From NCBI GenBank assembly GCA_964468045.1, contig CAYXTO010000008.1, positions 62,001 to 126,000 of the forward strand: a stretch of 64,000 nt of DNA, read 5' to 3'. The notes beneath the pieces are model-generated. The model saw only the letters and a list, made by a program, of their open reading frames with translations. It did not search any database and was not told the origin of the DNA. Below, one piece after another: positions 1 through 7,922 of this stretch. Origin of the DNA: JAWKXU01 sp964468045 (GTDB taxonomy: Bacteria; Pseudomonadota; Alphaproteobacteria; Sphingomonadales; Sphingomonadaceae). The position numbers and the translations under genes were made by a program. The number at the start of each line of letters is the position of its first letter. Position 1 is the stretch's first letter.

Positions 1-178
1 TCGCCTCGTCCACGTTCCTTGACCCCATCGCGGCGAGCTGGTCCTGCTCGGCCTGGCGGACCGCGCCCAGATTGGCGCCGGGGTTGTTCGAACCCGCCTC
101 GGTCTCCTCGGCCTTTTTGTCCGAGCAGGAACCCAGGAGCATCAGGAATGCAGCGAGGGGAATAGAGGCACGAGTCAT
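1..178 (-). CDS. putative small lipoprotein, 3' end beyond the window
   Basis: The reading frame starts at an ATG preceded by a clear GGAGG ribosome site six bases upstream and runs off the left edge, so only about 59 residues are visible. The N-terminus has basic residues, a hydrophobic stretch (residues 5-15) and a lipobox ending in LLGSC with Cys18, so the product is probably an outer- or inner-membrane lipoprotein. After the cysteine the chain is hydrophilic and rich in Glu, Ala and Asn. No family is recognised and no function can be given. It is transcribed away from the TonB receptor gene, so the region in between holds two divergent promoters. Confidence 0.7.
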   Translation of the reverse strand, partial: MTRASIPLAAFLMLLGSCSDKKAEETEAGSNNPGANLGAVRQAEQDQLAAMGSRNVDEA

Positions 179-509
179 AGCCAACCTCCGCAGATCATCA
201 CCAGCTTGCCACATCCATGCGACCGATGCAGCCGCGTGGGCCGCATTCCTTTCTCCGCATCGAGGCTCGCGGATATAATGAAGAGACCTCCGCCGAAGGG
301 AAGCCCCGAATCGGTGCGACGCCGCAGGGTTCGAACGGCTCATCCGCCTGGCAGTGCAACCGACCGCCGGACGGGCTGCTCATGCGCGGCGGACGAGTGA
401 GCCGGCGGCAGTGTAACCGAACTGTCACCGCTCTTTCATCAGCCCATCACATCGCTGCTGCAGGGGCGCCCTCGAATACGCGTGAAATCGCAAAATGAGG
501 GAAATCGAC
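179..509. other. divergent intergenic region upstream of receptor-phytase operon
   Basis: No convincing gene is seen here. It separates a leftward lipoprotein gene from the rightward TonB receptor gene. A 14-base near repeat (GGCAGTGCAACCGA at 350-363 and GGCAGTGTAACCGA at 407-420, one difference) is present. The second copy runs into the candidate PhoB box described separately. No obvious sigma-70 minus-10 hexamer could be picked after the box. Confidence 0.5.
422..439 (+). promoter_or_regulatory. candidate PhoB (Pho) box
   Basis: CTGTCAC and CTTTCAT lie as direct repeats separated by four bases (CGCT), the 7-4-7 layout of a Pho box; the classical unit is CTGTCAT. Each unit matches six of seven positions. 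A weaker third unit, GTGTAAC at 411-417, keeps the same 11-base period. The site is about 70 bases upstream of a receptor gene that is coupled to a phytase gene, which fits phosphate-starvation control. Binding is inferred, not shown. Confidence 0.5.
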
Positions 510-3344
510 ATGATCTATTCGCGTGCCCGCCGCCGCACCCTGCTTGCTGCCGCACTGGCCGGCGGCTCCCTGCTGGCGACCCCAGCCCTGGCCGGAGAAG
601 TCGCCGGTTCGGTCGTGGATTCGTCCGGCACCCTGGCGCTCAATTCGGCGCAATTGCGGATCGTCGAGCTGAACCGCGTGACGGTGGCCGCTCGCGACGG
701 CAGCTATCGCTTCGTGGATGTTCCCGCCGGCAGCTATACGCTGGAAGCACGCTATATTGGCGCGGACACGGTGCGGCAGACCATCGAGGTGCCGGTGAGC
801 GGCGTCGTCACCGCGAATCTCGCGCTGGGCGGCGCGGCCGCCAGCCAGATCCTGGTGCTGGGCCAGCAGGCCACCCTCGCCAGCTCGCTCACCCGCAAGC
901 GCGAATCCGATACGGTCGGCGATGCCCTGACCCGCGACGCCGTCGGCCAGTTTCCCGATCAGAACGTGGCCGAAGCGCTGCGCCGCCTGCCGGGCATCAA
1001 CATCCTCAACGACCAGGGCGAAGGCCGCTTCGTCTCGGTGCGCGGCCTCGACCCCGAGCTCAACGCGACCTCGCTCAACGGCGTGCGCCTGCCAGCGCCG
1101 GAGAGCGATGTGCGCTCGGTCGCGCTCGACGTGATCTCCAGTGACAACATCGAATCGATCGAGGTCAAGAAGTCGCTCACGCCCGACATGGACGCCGACA
1201 CGATCGGCGCCTCGATCGAGATCGAGACGACCAGCGCCTTCGACCGCAAGAAGGATCTGCTCACCGCCAGGCTGGAGGGCAGCTACAATGAGTATGCCGA
1301 TCATCTCTCGCCCAAGGGCAGCCTGGATTTCTCGAAGAAGCTGGGCGACGATTTCGGCGTTTCGGGCGGCTTTTCCTATTACAAGCGCAAGTTCGAGACC
1401 GACAATATCGAGGCCGACGGCTGGAACGAGGAAGACGGCCTGATCTATGCCGAGGAACTGAACTACCGCGATTACGACGTGGAGCGCGAACGGATCAGCG
1501 CCAATCTGAACTTCGACTTCAGGGTGGACGACACCACCCAGCTTTACCTGCGCGGCGTCTACAGCCAGTTCGACGACCAGGAATATCGCCGCGAGACCGC
1601 CTTCACCTTCAACGAGGCGCCGAGCGCCGGCAGCGCCACCGACGTCGAATTCTCGGACGAGGACGGCGAGATCGAGCTGCAGCGCTCGATCAAGGACCGC
1701 TTCGAGCGCCAGCGCATTCGCTCGCTGGTATTCGGCGGCGAAACCAATTCGGATGGATGGCGCGCGAAATATGCGCTGAGCTGGGCCAAGTCGACCGAGC
1801 GCGAGAACGGCTCGATCGACCCGGCCAACTTCGAGCGTAGCTTCGAAGGCGAGGGCCTGAATATCGGCGTCGACTTCGCCGATCCGCGCAAGCCGACCTA
1901 TTCCGCCTCGGGCAATACCGCCGATTTCCTCGATCCCGCCGGTTATGAGCTGGACGATATCACCCTGACCGCGCTGTCGGATTCGCGCGACCGCGAATAT
2001 GGGGCGAAATTCGATCTGGGCCGCGAGTTCCAGACCGGCGGCGGCACCTTCACCGTCCAGGCCGGCGTCAAGGCGCGCTGGCGCGACAAGAGCTACAATC
2101 TGCAGGCCGAGTATTGGGAGAACGAGGATCTGACGCTGGCCGACGTGCTGGGCGAGCAGACCTATCGCATCACCGATATCTCGCCGGTGCCCAACAAGGG
2201 CGGCGTGCGCGACATCTTCTTCGGCGATCGCGATGCCTTCGAGCTGAACGAGATCGACACGGCGTTCGATTCGGCGGTCGAGGATTATTCGGTCAGCGAG
2301 GACATCATGGCGGGCTACCTGCTGGCGCGCTTCGACAGCGCGACGCTGCGTGTGATCGGCGGCGTGCGCTATGAGCACACCAGGAACGACATTCGCGCCA
2401 ATACGGTGACCCTGTTCGAGGAAGACGCGACCCTGCCCGATGGTTCGGTCGCGGACGAGGATACGGTCGTGGTCGCGCCCAATGCCTTCAGGCGCAAATA
2501 TGAGGACTGGCTGCCCAGCCTCAACCTCCGCTGGGAGCCGTCGCGCGATCTCGTGCTGCGCCTCGCCGGCTACAAGAGCCTGGTCCGGCCCAAGCTTTCC
2601 AAGCTGGCGCCGCGCTTCGTTATCGAGCAGAACGACGATGATGAGCGCGAAGGCGAATTCGGCAATCCCGAGCTGAAGCCCTACAAGGCGTGGAACTTCG
2701 ATGCCTCCATCGAATACTACCTGCCGCACAATGGCGCGCTGACGGCGGCTTTCTTCTACAAGGACGTCAAGAACTTCATCGTCGATGTGAATTACGAGGA
2801 TCCGGGCGTCTACAACGGCATCGCCTATGACGAGGCGACGATCCCGCTGAATGGCGACAGCGCGAAGGTCTGGGGCATCGAGCTGAGTTATGCGCAGGCG
2901 TTCCGCTTCCTGCCCGCCCCGTTCGACGGGCTGATCGCCCAGGCGAACTACACCTATACCGACGCGAAGGGCGATGTGCCCACCGACGGCGACCTGTCCG
3001 AATTGCGCGAGATCGCGCTGCCCTCGACCTCCAAGCACACCTTCAATGTGGCGCTCGGCTATGAGAAGGGGCCGGTCAGCCTCCGGGTCGCCGGCACCTA
3101 TCGTTCGCGCTATCTCGACGAGCTGGGCGACAATGCCGAGGAAGACCGCTTCGTCGATAATCACTTCCAGGTTGATCTCAGCGCGAAGTACCGGATCACC
3201 CGCAACGTCCAGATCTTCTACGAGTGGATCAACATCAACAATGCGAAGTACTTCGCCTACAACAATCTCGGTGGCCGCAGAAATCTCTATCAGTTCGAGG
3301 AGTATAACTGGACCATGAAGGGCGGCCTGAAGGTGAACTTCTGA
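510..3344 (+). CDS. TonB-dependent outer-membrane receptor (TIGR01782-like)
   Basis: A 944-residue outer-membrane receptor expected to import a bulky substrate with energy from TonB-ExbBD. The signal peptide ends after ALA28. A carboxypeptidase-regulatory-like beta-sandwich follows (about 35-110), then a plug domain (about 130-240, including VGQFPDQNVAEALRRLPGI and the VRGLDPELN segment), then a 22-strand-type barrel ending in an aromatic C-terminus (KVNF). The ATG at 510 is preferred over one at 495 because GAGGGA lies at the right distance before it. The stop shares one base with the start of the phytase gene, so the two are almost certainly co-translated. The likely substrate is a phosphorylated compound related to phytate or its products; this is inferred from the partner gene and the Pho box. 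Confidence 0.93.
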   Translation: MIYSRARRRTLLAAALAGGSLLATPALAGEVAGSVVDSSGTLALNSAQLRIVELNRVTVAARDGSYRFVDVPAGSYTLEARYIGADTVRQTIEVPVSGVVTANLALGGAAASQILVLGQQATLASSLTRKRESDTVGDALTRDAVGQFPDQNVAEALRRLPGINILNDQGEGRFVSVRGLDPELNATSLNGVRLPAPESDVRSVALDVISSDNIESIEVKKSLTPDMDADTIGASIEIETTSAFDRKKDLLTARLEGSYNEYADHLSPKGSLDFSKKLGDDFGVSGGFSYYKRKFETDNIEADGWNEEDGLIYAEELNYRDYDVERERISANLNFDFRVDDTTQLYLRGVYSQFDDQEYRRETAFTFNEAPSAGSATDVEFSDEDGEIELQRSIKDRFERQRIRSLVFGGETNSDGWRAKYALSWAKSTERENGSIDPANFERSFEGEGLNIGVDFADPRKPTYSASGNTADFLDPAGYELDDITLTALSDSRDREYGAKFDLGREFQTGGGTFTVQAGVKARWRDKSYNLQAEYWENEDLTLADVLGEQTYRITDISPVPNKGGVRDIFFGDRDAFELNEIDTAFDSAVEDYSVSEDIMAGYLLARFDSATLRVIGGVRYEHTRNDIRANTVTLFEEDATLPDGSVADEDTVVVAPNAFRRKYEDWLPSLNLRWEPSRDLVLRLAGYKSLVRPKLSKLAPRFVIEQNDDDEREGEFGNPELKPYKAWNFDASIEYYLPHNGALTAAFFYKDVKNFIVDVNYEDPGVYNGIAYDEATIPLNGDSAKVWGIELSYAQAFRFLPAPFDGLIAQANYTYTDAKGDVPTDGDLSELREIALPSTSKHTFNVALGYEKGPVSLRVAGTYRSRYLDELGDNAEEDRFVDNHFQVDLSAKYRITRNVQIFYEWININNAKYFAYNNLGGRRNLYQFEEYNWTMKGGLKVNF

Positions 3345-4375
3345 TGCGCCGGCCGCACAATTCCTTCTTCGCCCTGGCCGTGCTTGTCGCGCTTGCCGCC
3401 GGGGGATGCGCCACCGTTCCGATCACCGGCGATCCGGCGGTCGAGGTCTTCGCCACGGGCGAAACCGAGCCGGTCGGAACCGGCAACGCGGATGCGGCGG
3501 ACGATCCGGCGATCTGGCGCAATCCCGACAATCCGGCGGCGAGCCTGATCGTGGCGACGGACAAGAAGGCCGGGCTCCATGTCTATGACCTGTCGGGCAA
3601 GAGCCGCTTCTTCGATCCGGCGGGCCGGCTCAACAATGTCGATCTGGCCGAGATGGGGGCTGCGGGCATCATCGTCGTCGCCAGCGACCGCAACGATCCG
3701 GCCCATGCGCAATTGCGGCTCTACCGGCTCGATCCGGCGATGCCCGCCCTGCAGCCGCTGGGCACTGTCGATGGGGGTCTGGGTGAAGGCTACGGCATCT
3801 GCCTCTGGCGCAAGGGCGACCGGCTGCATGCCTTTTCCGTGCTGAAGGACGGCACGGTCAACGAATATGCGCTGGATTTCGGCGCCGAACCGCGTTCCAC
3901 CCTGGTGCTGGCCCGCAAGCTGGCGACCCAGGCGGAAGGCTGCGTCGCCGATCCGCGCGACGGCACGCTCTATGTCGGCGAGGAGGATGTGGGCATCTGG
4001 CGGTTCCGCGACGGGGACGTCACCGGCGAACTGGTGGCTCCGGTCGACAATCGCCAGCTGGTCGCCGATGTTGAAGGCCTGGCGCTCGTGACCGATGGGG
4101 ATGACGGCGGCTGGCTGGTCGCGTCCAGCCAGGGCGACAATGCCTTCGCCCGCTATCGGCTGCCGGACATGGCGCCCGCCGGCCGCTTCCGCGTGGCGGC
4201 GGGGCGCTTCGGCTCGACCGAGGAGACGGACGGTATCGCCTTGCTGGTCGGCGATATCGGCCCGGATTATCCCGGCGGGCTGTTCGTTGCGCAGGACGGG
4301 TTCAACGGATCGCAGGCCCAGAACTTCAAGCTGGTCTCGTGGCAGGCCATCGTGGATGCGCTTGGGGGGCGATGA
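3344..4375 (+). CDS. beta-propeller phytase (3-phytase, PF02333), lipoprotein
   Basis: A 343-residue protein that should hydrolyse phytate (inositol hexakisphosphate) in a calcium-dependent way. The N-terminus is a lipoprotein signal with AAGGC and Cys22, so it is probably anchored in the outer membrane or faces the periplasm. The family's core motifs are visible: DAADDPAIW followed by VATDKKAGLHVYDLSG near residues 45-85, EGYGICLW near 148, EGCVADPRDGTLYVGEE near 198-214 and SSQGDNAF near 262-270. The start codon overlaps the receptor stop by one base (TGATG). Length is normal for the family. The pair suggests phosphate release at the surface linked to uptake of the product. Confidence 0.93.
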   Translation: MRRPHNSFFALAVLVALAAGGCATVPITGDPAVEVFATGETEPVGTGNADAADDPAIWRNPDNPAASLIVATDKKAGLHVYDLSGKSRFFDPAGRLNNVDLAEMGAAGIIVVASDRNDPAHAQLRLYRLDPAMPALQPLGTVDGGLGEGYGICLWRKGDRLHAFSVLKDGTVNEYALDFGAEPRSTLVLARKLATQAEGCVADPRDGTLYVGEEDVGIWRFRDGDVTGELVAPVDNRQLVADVEGLALVTDGDDGGWLVASSQGDNAFARYRLPDMAPAGRFRVAAGRFGSTEETDGIALLVGDIGPDYPGGLFVAQDGFNGSQAQNFKLVSWQAIVDALGGR

Positions 4376-4413
4376 CCCTGCCCGAGATAAAGCCGATGGC
4401 GTGAACGAGGGCG

Positions 4414-4440
4414 CCGGCAGCGTGGCTTACGCGCTGCCGG
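4414..4440. terminator. perfect 9-bp stem-loop between convergent genes
   Basis: CCGGCAGCG pairs with CGCTGCCGG around a nine-base loop and includes the stop codon of the leftward YqgE gene. The rightward phytase gene ends 38 bases earlier. There is no T-run on either side, so it is at best a non-canonical or bidirectional terminator. Confidence 0.35.
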
Positions 4441-4987
4441 TCGTGCTTGCGAGCAGAGCGGGCTCGATCCCTTCCGCCTTCCAGCTCTGCTTCCAGCGCT
4501 CCTGCGCCCTCGTGCGGAACAGGATTTCCGGCCGCCCCTCGGCCGCGAACCAGCCATGGCGCTGCATTTCCCCATCGAGCTGGCCCGGGCCCCAGCCGGT
4601 ATAGCCGAGCGCGATAAGCCATTGCGCGGGTCCTTCGCCCGCCGCGATCGCCTCCAGGATCTGCACCGATGCGGAAAAGGAGCAGAGCGCGCCGACCTTG
4701 ATCGTTTCCTCGCTGTCCCAGTCCTGTGAATGGAGAATAAAGCCGCGCCCCGGCTCGACCGGCCCGCCATGATGGACGGCGCAATCCGGCGCCTGGCCCC
4801 GGTCTATCCCGAGGTGCTCGAGTAGGCCGTGAAAGCCGATATCGTTGCGTGTATGGCCTATGCCGATGCCCAGCGCGCCCTGGGCATCGTGCAGGCACAT
4901 CGCGATCACCGCCTGGTGGAAACGGGGATCGCCCATTCCCGGCATGGCCAGCAGCAACCGGCCGGCTAGATAGCTCGTCTCACTCAT
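4427..4987 (-). CDS. YqgE/AlgH family protein (DUF179)
   Basis: A 186-residue cytoplasmic protein of the UPF0301/AlgH family. The family hallmarks are visible: YLAGRLLLAMPGMGDPRF at the N-terminus, GALGIGIG near 37-44, HHGGPVEPGRGFILHS near 72-87 and the ALGYTGWGPGQLDGE block near 125-140. The biochemical function is not established; AlgH in Pseudomonas has been linked to alginate and virulence control. Length is typical. It converges on the phytase operon and lies downstream of the amidotransferase gene, with 71 bases between them, so co-transcription with that gene is possible. The ribosome site is weak. Confidence 0.93.
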   Translation of the reverse strand: MSETSYLAGRLLLAMPGMGDPRFHQAVIAMCLHDAQGALGIGIGHTRNDIGFHGLLEHLGIDRGQAPDCAVHHGGPVEPGRGFILHSQDWDSEETIKVGALCSFSASVQILEAIAAGEGPAQWLIALGYTGWGPGQLDGEMQRHGWFAAEGRPEILFRTRAQERWKQSWKAEGIEPALLASTTGSA

Positions 4988-5058
4988 GATCCATCTATAC
5001 TACGCTGTGGTCGCGGCAAAAGCACTGGCGTCTTCCAACCGCCCATCGCGAGCAGCGA

Positions 5059-6999
5059 TCAATTCGCGGGAGCTTTCCGCTTCCGGTCCGCCGTGTCCGC
5101 CCGCTGGCTCCGCGCCTGCTGCCACCAGCAGCTGAACATCGCGATCGCGTAGAGTATCCGGCCATGATTGCCGAGGCCGGCCCGGTGCTCGGCGAACAGG
5201 GCGTCCACCGCTTCCGGCCGCAGATAGCCGCTGTGCACCGCGCCGCTCTCGTGCCACGCTTCTTCGGCGAAGCTGCTGAAGTCGCCCCTGAACCATTCGC
5301 CGAAGGGAAGCTGAAAGCCGATCTTGCGCTTGGCGAAGGTGCCTTCGGGAAACCACGGCTCGATGGCCTTGCGCAGGGCATATTTGCCCACCTTGCCGCG
5401 CAGCTTCATCCGTGTCGGCATGGTCAGGGTCCAGTCCACGAAATCGTGCGAGAGGAAGGGCACCCGCGCTTCCAGCGAATGAGCCATGCTGCCGCGATCC
5501 GAGCGATGCAGCAGGGAGCCGGGCATGTGCACGGCGATATCCGCCAGCATGAATTGCTCCAGCGGGCTGAGCTTGCGCGTATCCACCGACCCGAAATACT
5601 CCTGCTCGAGCCGCCTGAACCGGCCCGGCGCGTCCTGCCGGGCGAGGAAGCCCGGCTCATACAGGCGCGCCCGCACGCCCGGAGTCGAAATCTGGGTGGC
5701 GGCAAAGAAGCGCTGGAAGCCGTTGTCGAGCGTGGCGGAATCGGAAAAGCGCCGGGCGTTCTGTTTCAGGTAGTTCCAGCGGGTCGAACCGGCCGGCAGC
5801 TTTTCGGCCAGCGCCAGCAGCGGCGCGAGCGCCTTGAGGGCGGGCTTCCACCGTGCCGCGAGCAGGGCCGTGCGCTGCCGCTTGTATCCCGCGAAGATCT
5901 CGTCCGATCCCTCGCCCGCCAGCACCACCTTGACGTGCTGGGAGGCCAGCTTCGACAAATGCCAGATCGGCACGGCCGCGGTTGCCGCGCATGGCTCGTC
6001 GAAGGCGGATTGAACGGCCGGCAGCAGGTCGCCCGCCAGCGCGGGTTCCAGCGGCAGGACGATATGCTCGCATCCCAGATGCGCCGCGATTCGCGCGGCG
6101 GCCGCGGTCTCGTCGATCGAGGTGCCCGGAAAGCCGACGGTGAAGGCCTTGATCGGCTGGCTGGTCTCCCGCGTCATGGCCGCCAGGATCGCGCTGGAAT
6201 CGACGCCGCCCGAGAGGAAGGCGCCGATCGGCACGTCCGACAGCATATGCTTGCGGACGGTGTCCTGCAGGCGGCTGCGGGTTTCCTCGATCCATTCCGC
6301 TTCCGAGAGATCGTGGCGGACATGGAAGCGGGGTTCCCAGAAGGTGTGGATGCGCGCTTCCCCGGCGGGGCCGATACGCAGCACTTGCCCCGGCTCCAGC
6401 GTGCGCACCTGCCGGTAGATCGAGCGCGGCCGCTGGACATGGCCGAACATGAAGAAATCATGGACCGCGCGCTCGTCGGCGTCGAATTCATGCTCCGGCA
6501 GGACCAGCAGCGAACGGATCTCGGACGCGAAGGCGAGACCCCCCTGCTGCTGGGTGATGTAGAGCGGCTTGATGCCCAGCGGATCGCGGGCGAGGGTCAG
6601 GGTCCGCTCCGCCTTGTCCCAGATCGCCGCGGCATACATGCCCTGCAGGCGCAGCCAGGCATCGTCGCCCCAATGGACGAAGCTGGCGAGCAGCGTTTCC
6701 GTATCGCTATGGGTGGAGAAGGAGAAGCCCGCCTGCACCAGTTCGCGGCGCAATTCGGGGTGGTTGTAGATCTCGCCGTTGAAGACGATCGCATAGCGCC
6801 CGTCGGCGGTGTGGATCGGCTGGTGCCCGCCCGCGATGTCGATGATGCTGAGCCGCCGCATCCCGAAGCCGAAATCGCCATCGGTCAGGATGCCGCTGTC
6901 GTCCGGGCCGCGATGGATGATTCGCTCGCACTGCTGTTCGAGGATATGGGGCGGCACCGGCCTGCCGCTTCTCCTGTACCATCCGGCAATGCCGCACAT
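5059..6999 (-). CDS. asparagine synthase (glutamine-hydrolysing)-type amidotransferase
   Basis: A 646-residue two-domain enzyme. The N-terminal class II glutaminase domain starts with the nucleophile Cys2 (MCGIAG) and has RGPDDSG (30-36) and FNGEIYN (73-79). The synthetase domain has the ATP-pyrophosphatase loop SGGVDSS (263-269) and EGSDEIFAGYKR further on. It should transfer glutamine nitrogen to an aspartate-like or sugar-acid carboxylate. The length and the long C-terminus resemble exopolysaccharide and exosortase A-associated amidotransferases (TIGR03108-like) as well as housekeeping AsnB. Two other exosortase A-associated genes lie 27 kb away, which makes the polysaccharide role plausible but unproven. 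A GGAAGG ribosome site supports the start. Confidence 0.88.
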   Translation of the reverse strand: MCGIAGWYRRSGRPVPPHILEQQCERIIHRGPDDSGILTDGDFGFGMRRLSIIDIAGGHQPIHTADGRYAIVFNGEIYNHPELRRELVQAGFSFSTHSDTETLLASFVHWGDDAWLRLQGMYAAAIWDKAERTLTLARDPLGIKPLYITQQQGGLAFASEIRSLLVLPEHEFDADERAVHDFFMFGHVQRPRSIYRQVRTLEPGQVLRIGPAGEARIHTFWEPRFHVRHDLSEAEWIEETRSRLQDTVRKHMLSDVPIGAFLSGGVDSSAILAAMTRETSQPIKAFTVGFPGTSIDETAAAARIAAHLGCEHIVLPLEPALAGDLLPAVQSAFDEPCAATAAVPIWHLSKLASQHVKVVLAGEGSDEIFAGYKRQRTALLAARWKPALKALAPLLALAEKLPAGSTRWNYLKQNARRFSDSATLDNGFQRFFAATQISTPGVRARLYEPGFLARQDAPGRFRRLEQEYFGSVDTRKLSPLEQFMLADIAVHMPGSLLHRSDRGSMAHSLEARVPFLSHDFVDWTLTMPTRMKLRGKVGKYALRKAIEPWFPEGTFAKRKIGFQLPFGEWFRGDFSSFAEEAWHESGAVHSGYLRPEAVDALFAEHRAGLGNHGRILYAIAMFSCWWQQARSQRADTADRKRKAPAN

Positions 7000-7182
7000 C
7001 GAGCCTTCCTTCCTGCCGCTCGCCTAATGGACCCTGGGCCGGATGGCCAGAGCGATGCTGAATTCCTGTCCCCGATGGGTCGATAACCTCAATTTAACCG
7101 TAATCTGCCACCTTGGCTGAACCGAAGCGAAATCGTCGGCGAGGGTTTGCGCCCCTGTCCGCCGGTTTGTGGAAAGGCGAGC

Positions 7183-7845
7183 ATGTCCGAACAGAGTCCT
7201 GCACAGCTTTCCGAGAACGGCCAGTCCGGGCCCGGTCACGGCGACCAGCGCGCGGCGCAGCGGTTCACACTGCTGATCCGCAACGCAAAGATCGTGTTCC
7301 CTTGCGGCGAATTCCTGTGCGTGATTCGCGATGTCTCCGCCACCGGCCTGCGCATCAAGACCTTTCACGCGCTGCCGGCCGAAGAGCCGGAATATCTGGA
7401 GATGGCGACCGGCGAACGCTTCGAGGTCTCCGTGGTGTGGGTCAAGGACGGGCAGATGGGCCTGCAGTTCCGCGAGCAGCAGGACGTTGCCCGCCTCATT
7501 CGCGAAGAGGGGCCTTATTCGAAGCGATCGCTGCGGATCATCCTCAAGCTTCCGGCCCGGCTCAGGGTCGGCGGCGAGAGCAGCGACGCGACGATCCTGG
7601 ACCTTTCGCAATATGGCGCCAAGGTGGAATGCCACGAGCGCCTCGCGATCGAGCAGCAGCTCATCCTGTCGGCGCGCCTGCTGCCCGAGCTCGATGCCAA
7701 GGTCCGCTGGCGCAAGGGCGATCACTATGGCCTCTCCTTCCACCAGACCTTCAGCATGGAACAGCTCGCCCTGCTCGTCGCGCGTTTGCAGGCGCCGCAT
7801 CTGGCGCCGCCCGTCGCGGCAGGGGCGCAAGCCTCGCTGGCCTGA
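7183..7845 (+). CDS. tandem PilZ-domain protein
   Basis: A 220-residue cytoplasmic protein with two PilZ-like halves. The first (about 24-100) has the c-di-GMP-binding pattern RxxxR (RAAQR) and DxSxxG (DVSATG). The second (about 110-200) keeps DxSxxG (DLSQYG), but the arginine motif is changed to RSLR, so it may not bind c-di-GMP. The ATG at 7183 with AAAGG upstream was chosen over a TTG 36 bases earlier. It is transcribed divergently from the amidotransferase gene and stands alone. By family it is a c-di-GMP effector influencing motility or polysaccharide production; the target is unknown. Confidence 0.82.
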   Translation: MSEQSPAQLSENGQSGPGHGDQRAAQRFTLLIRNAKIVFPCGEFLCVIRDVSATGLRIKTFHALPAEEPEYLEMATGERFEVSVVWVKDGQMGLQFREQQDVARLIREEGPYSKRSLRIILKLPARLRVGGESSDATILDLSQYGAKVECHERLAIEQQLILSARLLPELDAKVRWRKGDHYGLSFHQTFSMEQLALLVARLQAPHLAPPVAAGAQASLA

Positions 7846-7922
7846 CCGGAGCGTTCCGGTCGGCCTGAGCCGCATCCCTCGCGCCGATCTCTGAACGAGA
7901 GGGCGCGCCGGATCCCTCCACT

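Noticed and set aside
328..345. tRNA-like GGTTCGAA segment
   Set aside because: No acceptor stem, anticodon arm or CCA-compatible structure surrounds it.
447..3164. 905-codon open frame antisense to the TonB receptor gene
   Set aside because: It mirrors a well-supported receptor with a ribosome site. Its translation is low-complexity and without domains, as expected for the opposite strand of GC-rich genes.
5164..7086. 640-codon open frame antisense to the amidotransferase gene
   Set aside because: The amidotransferase has intact catalytic motifs on the other strand; this frame has none.
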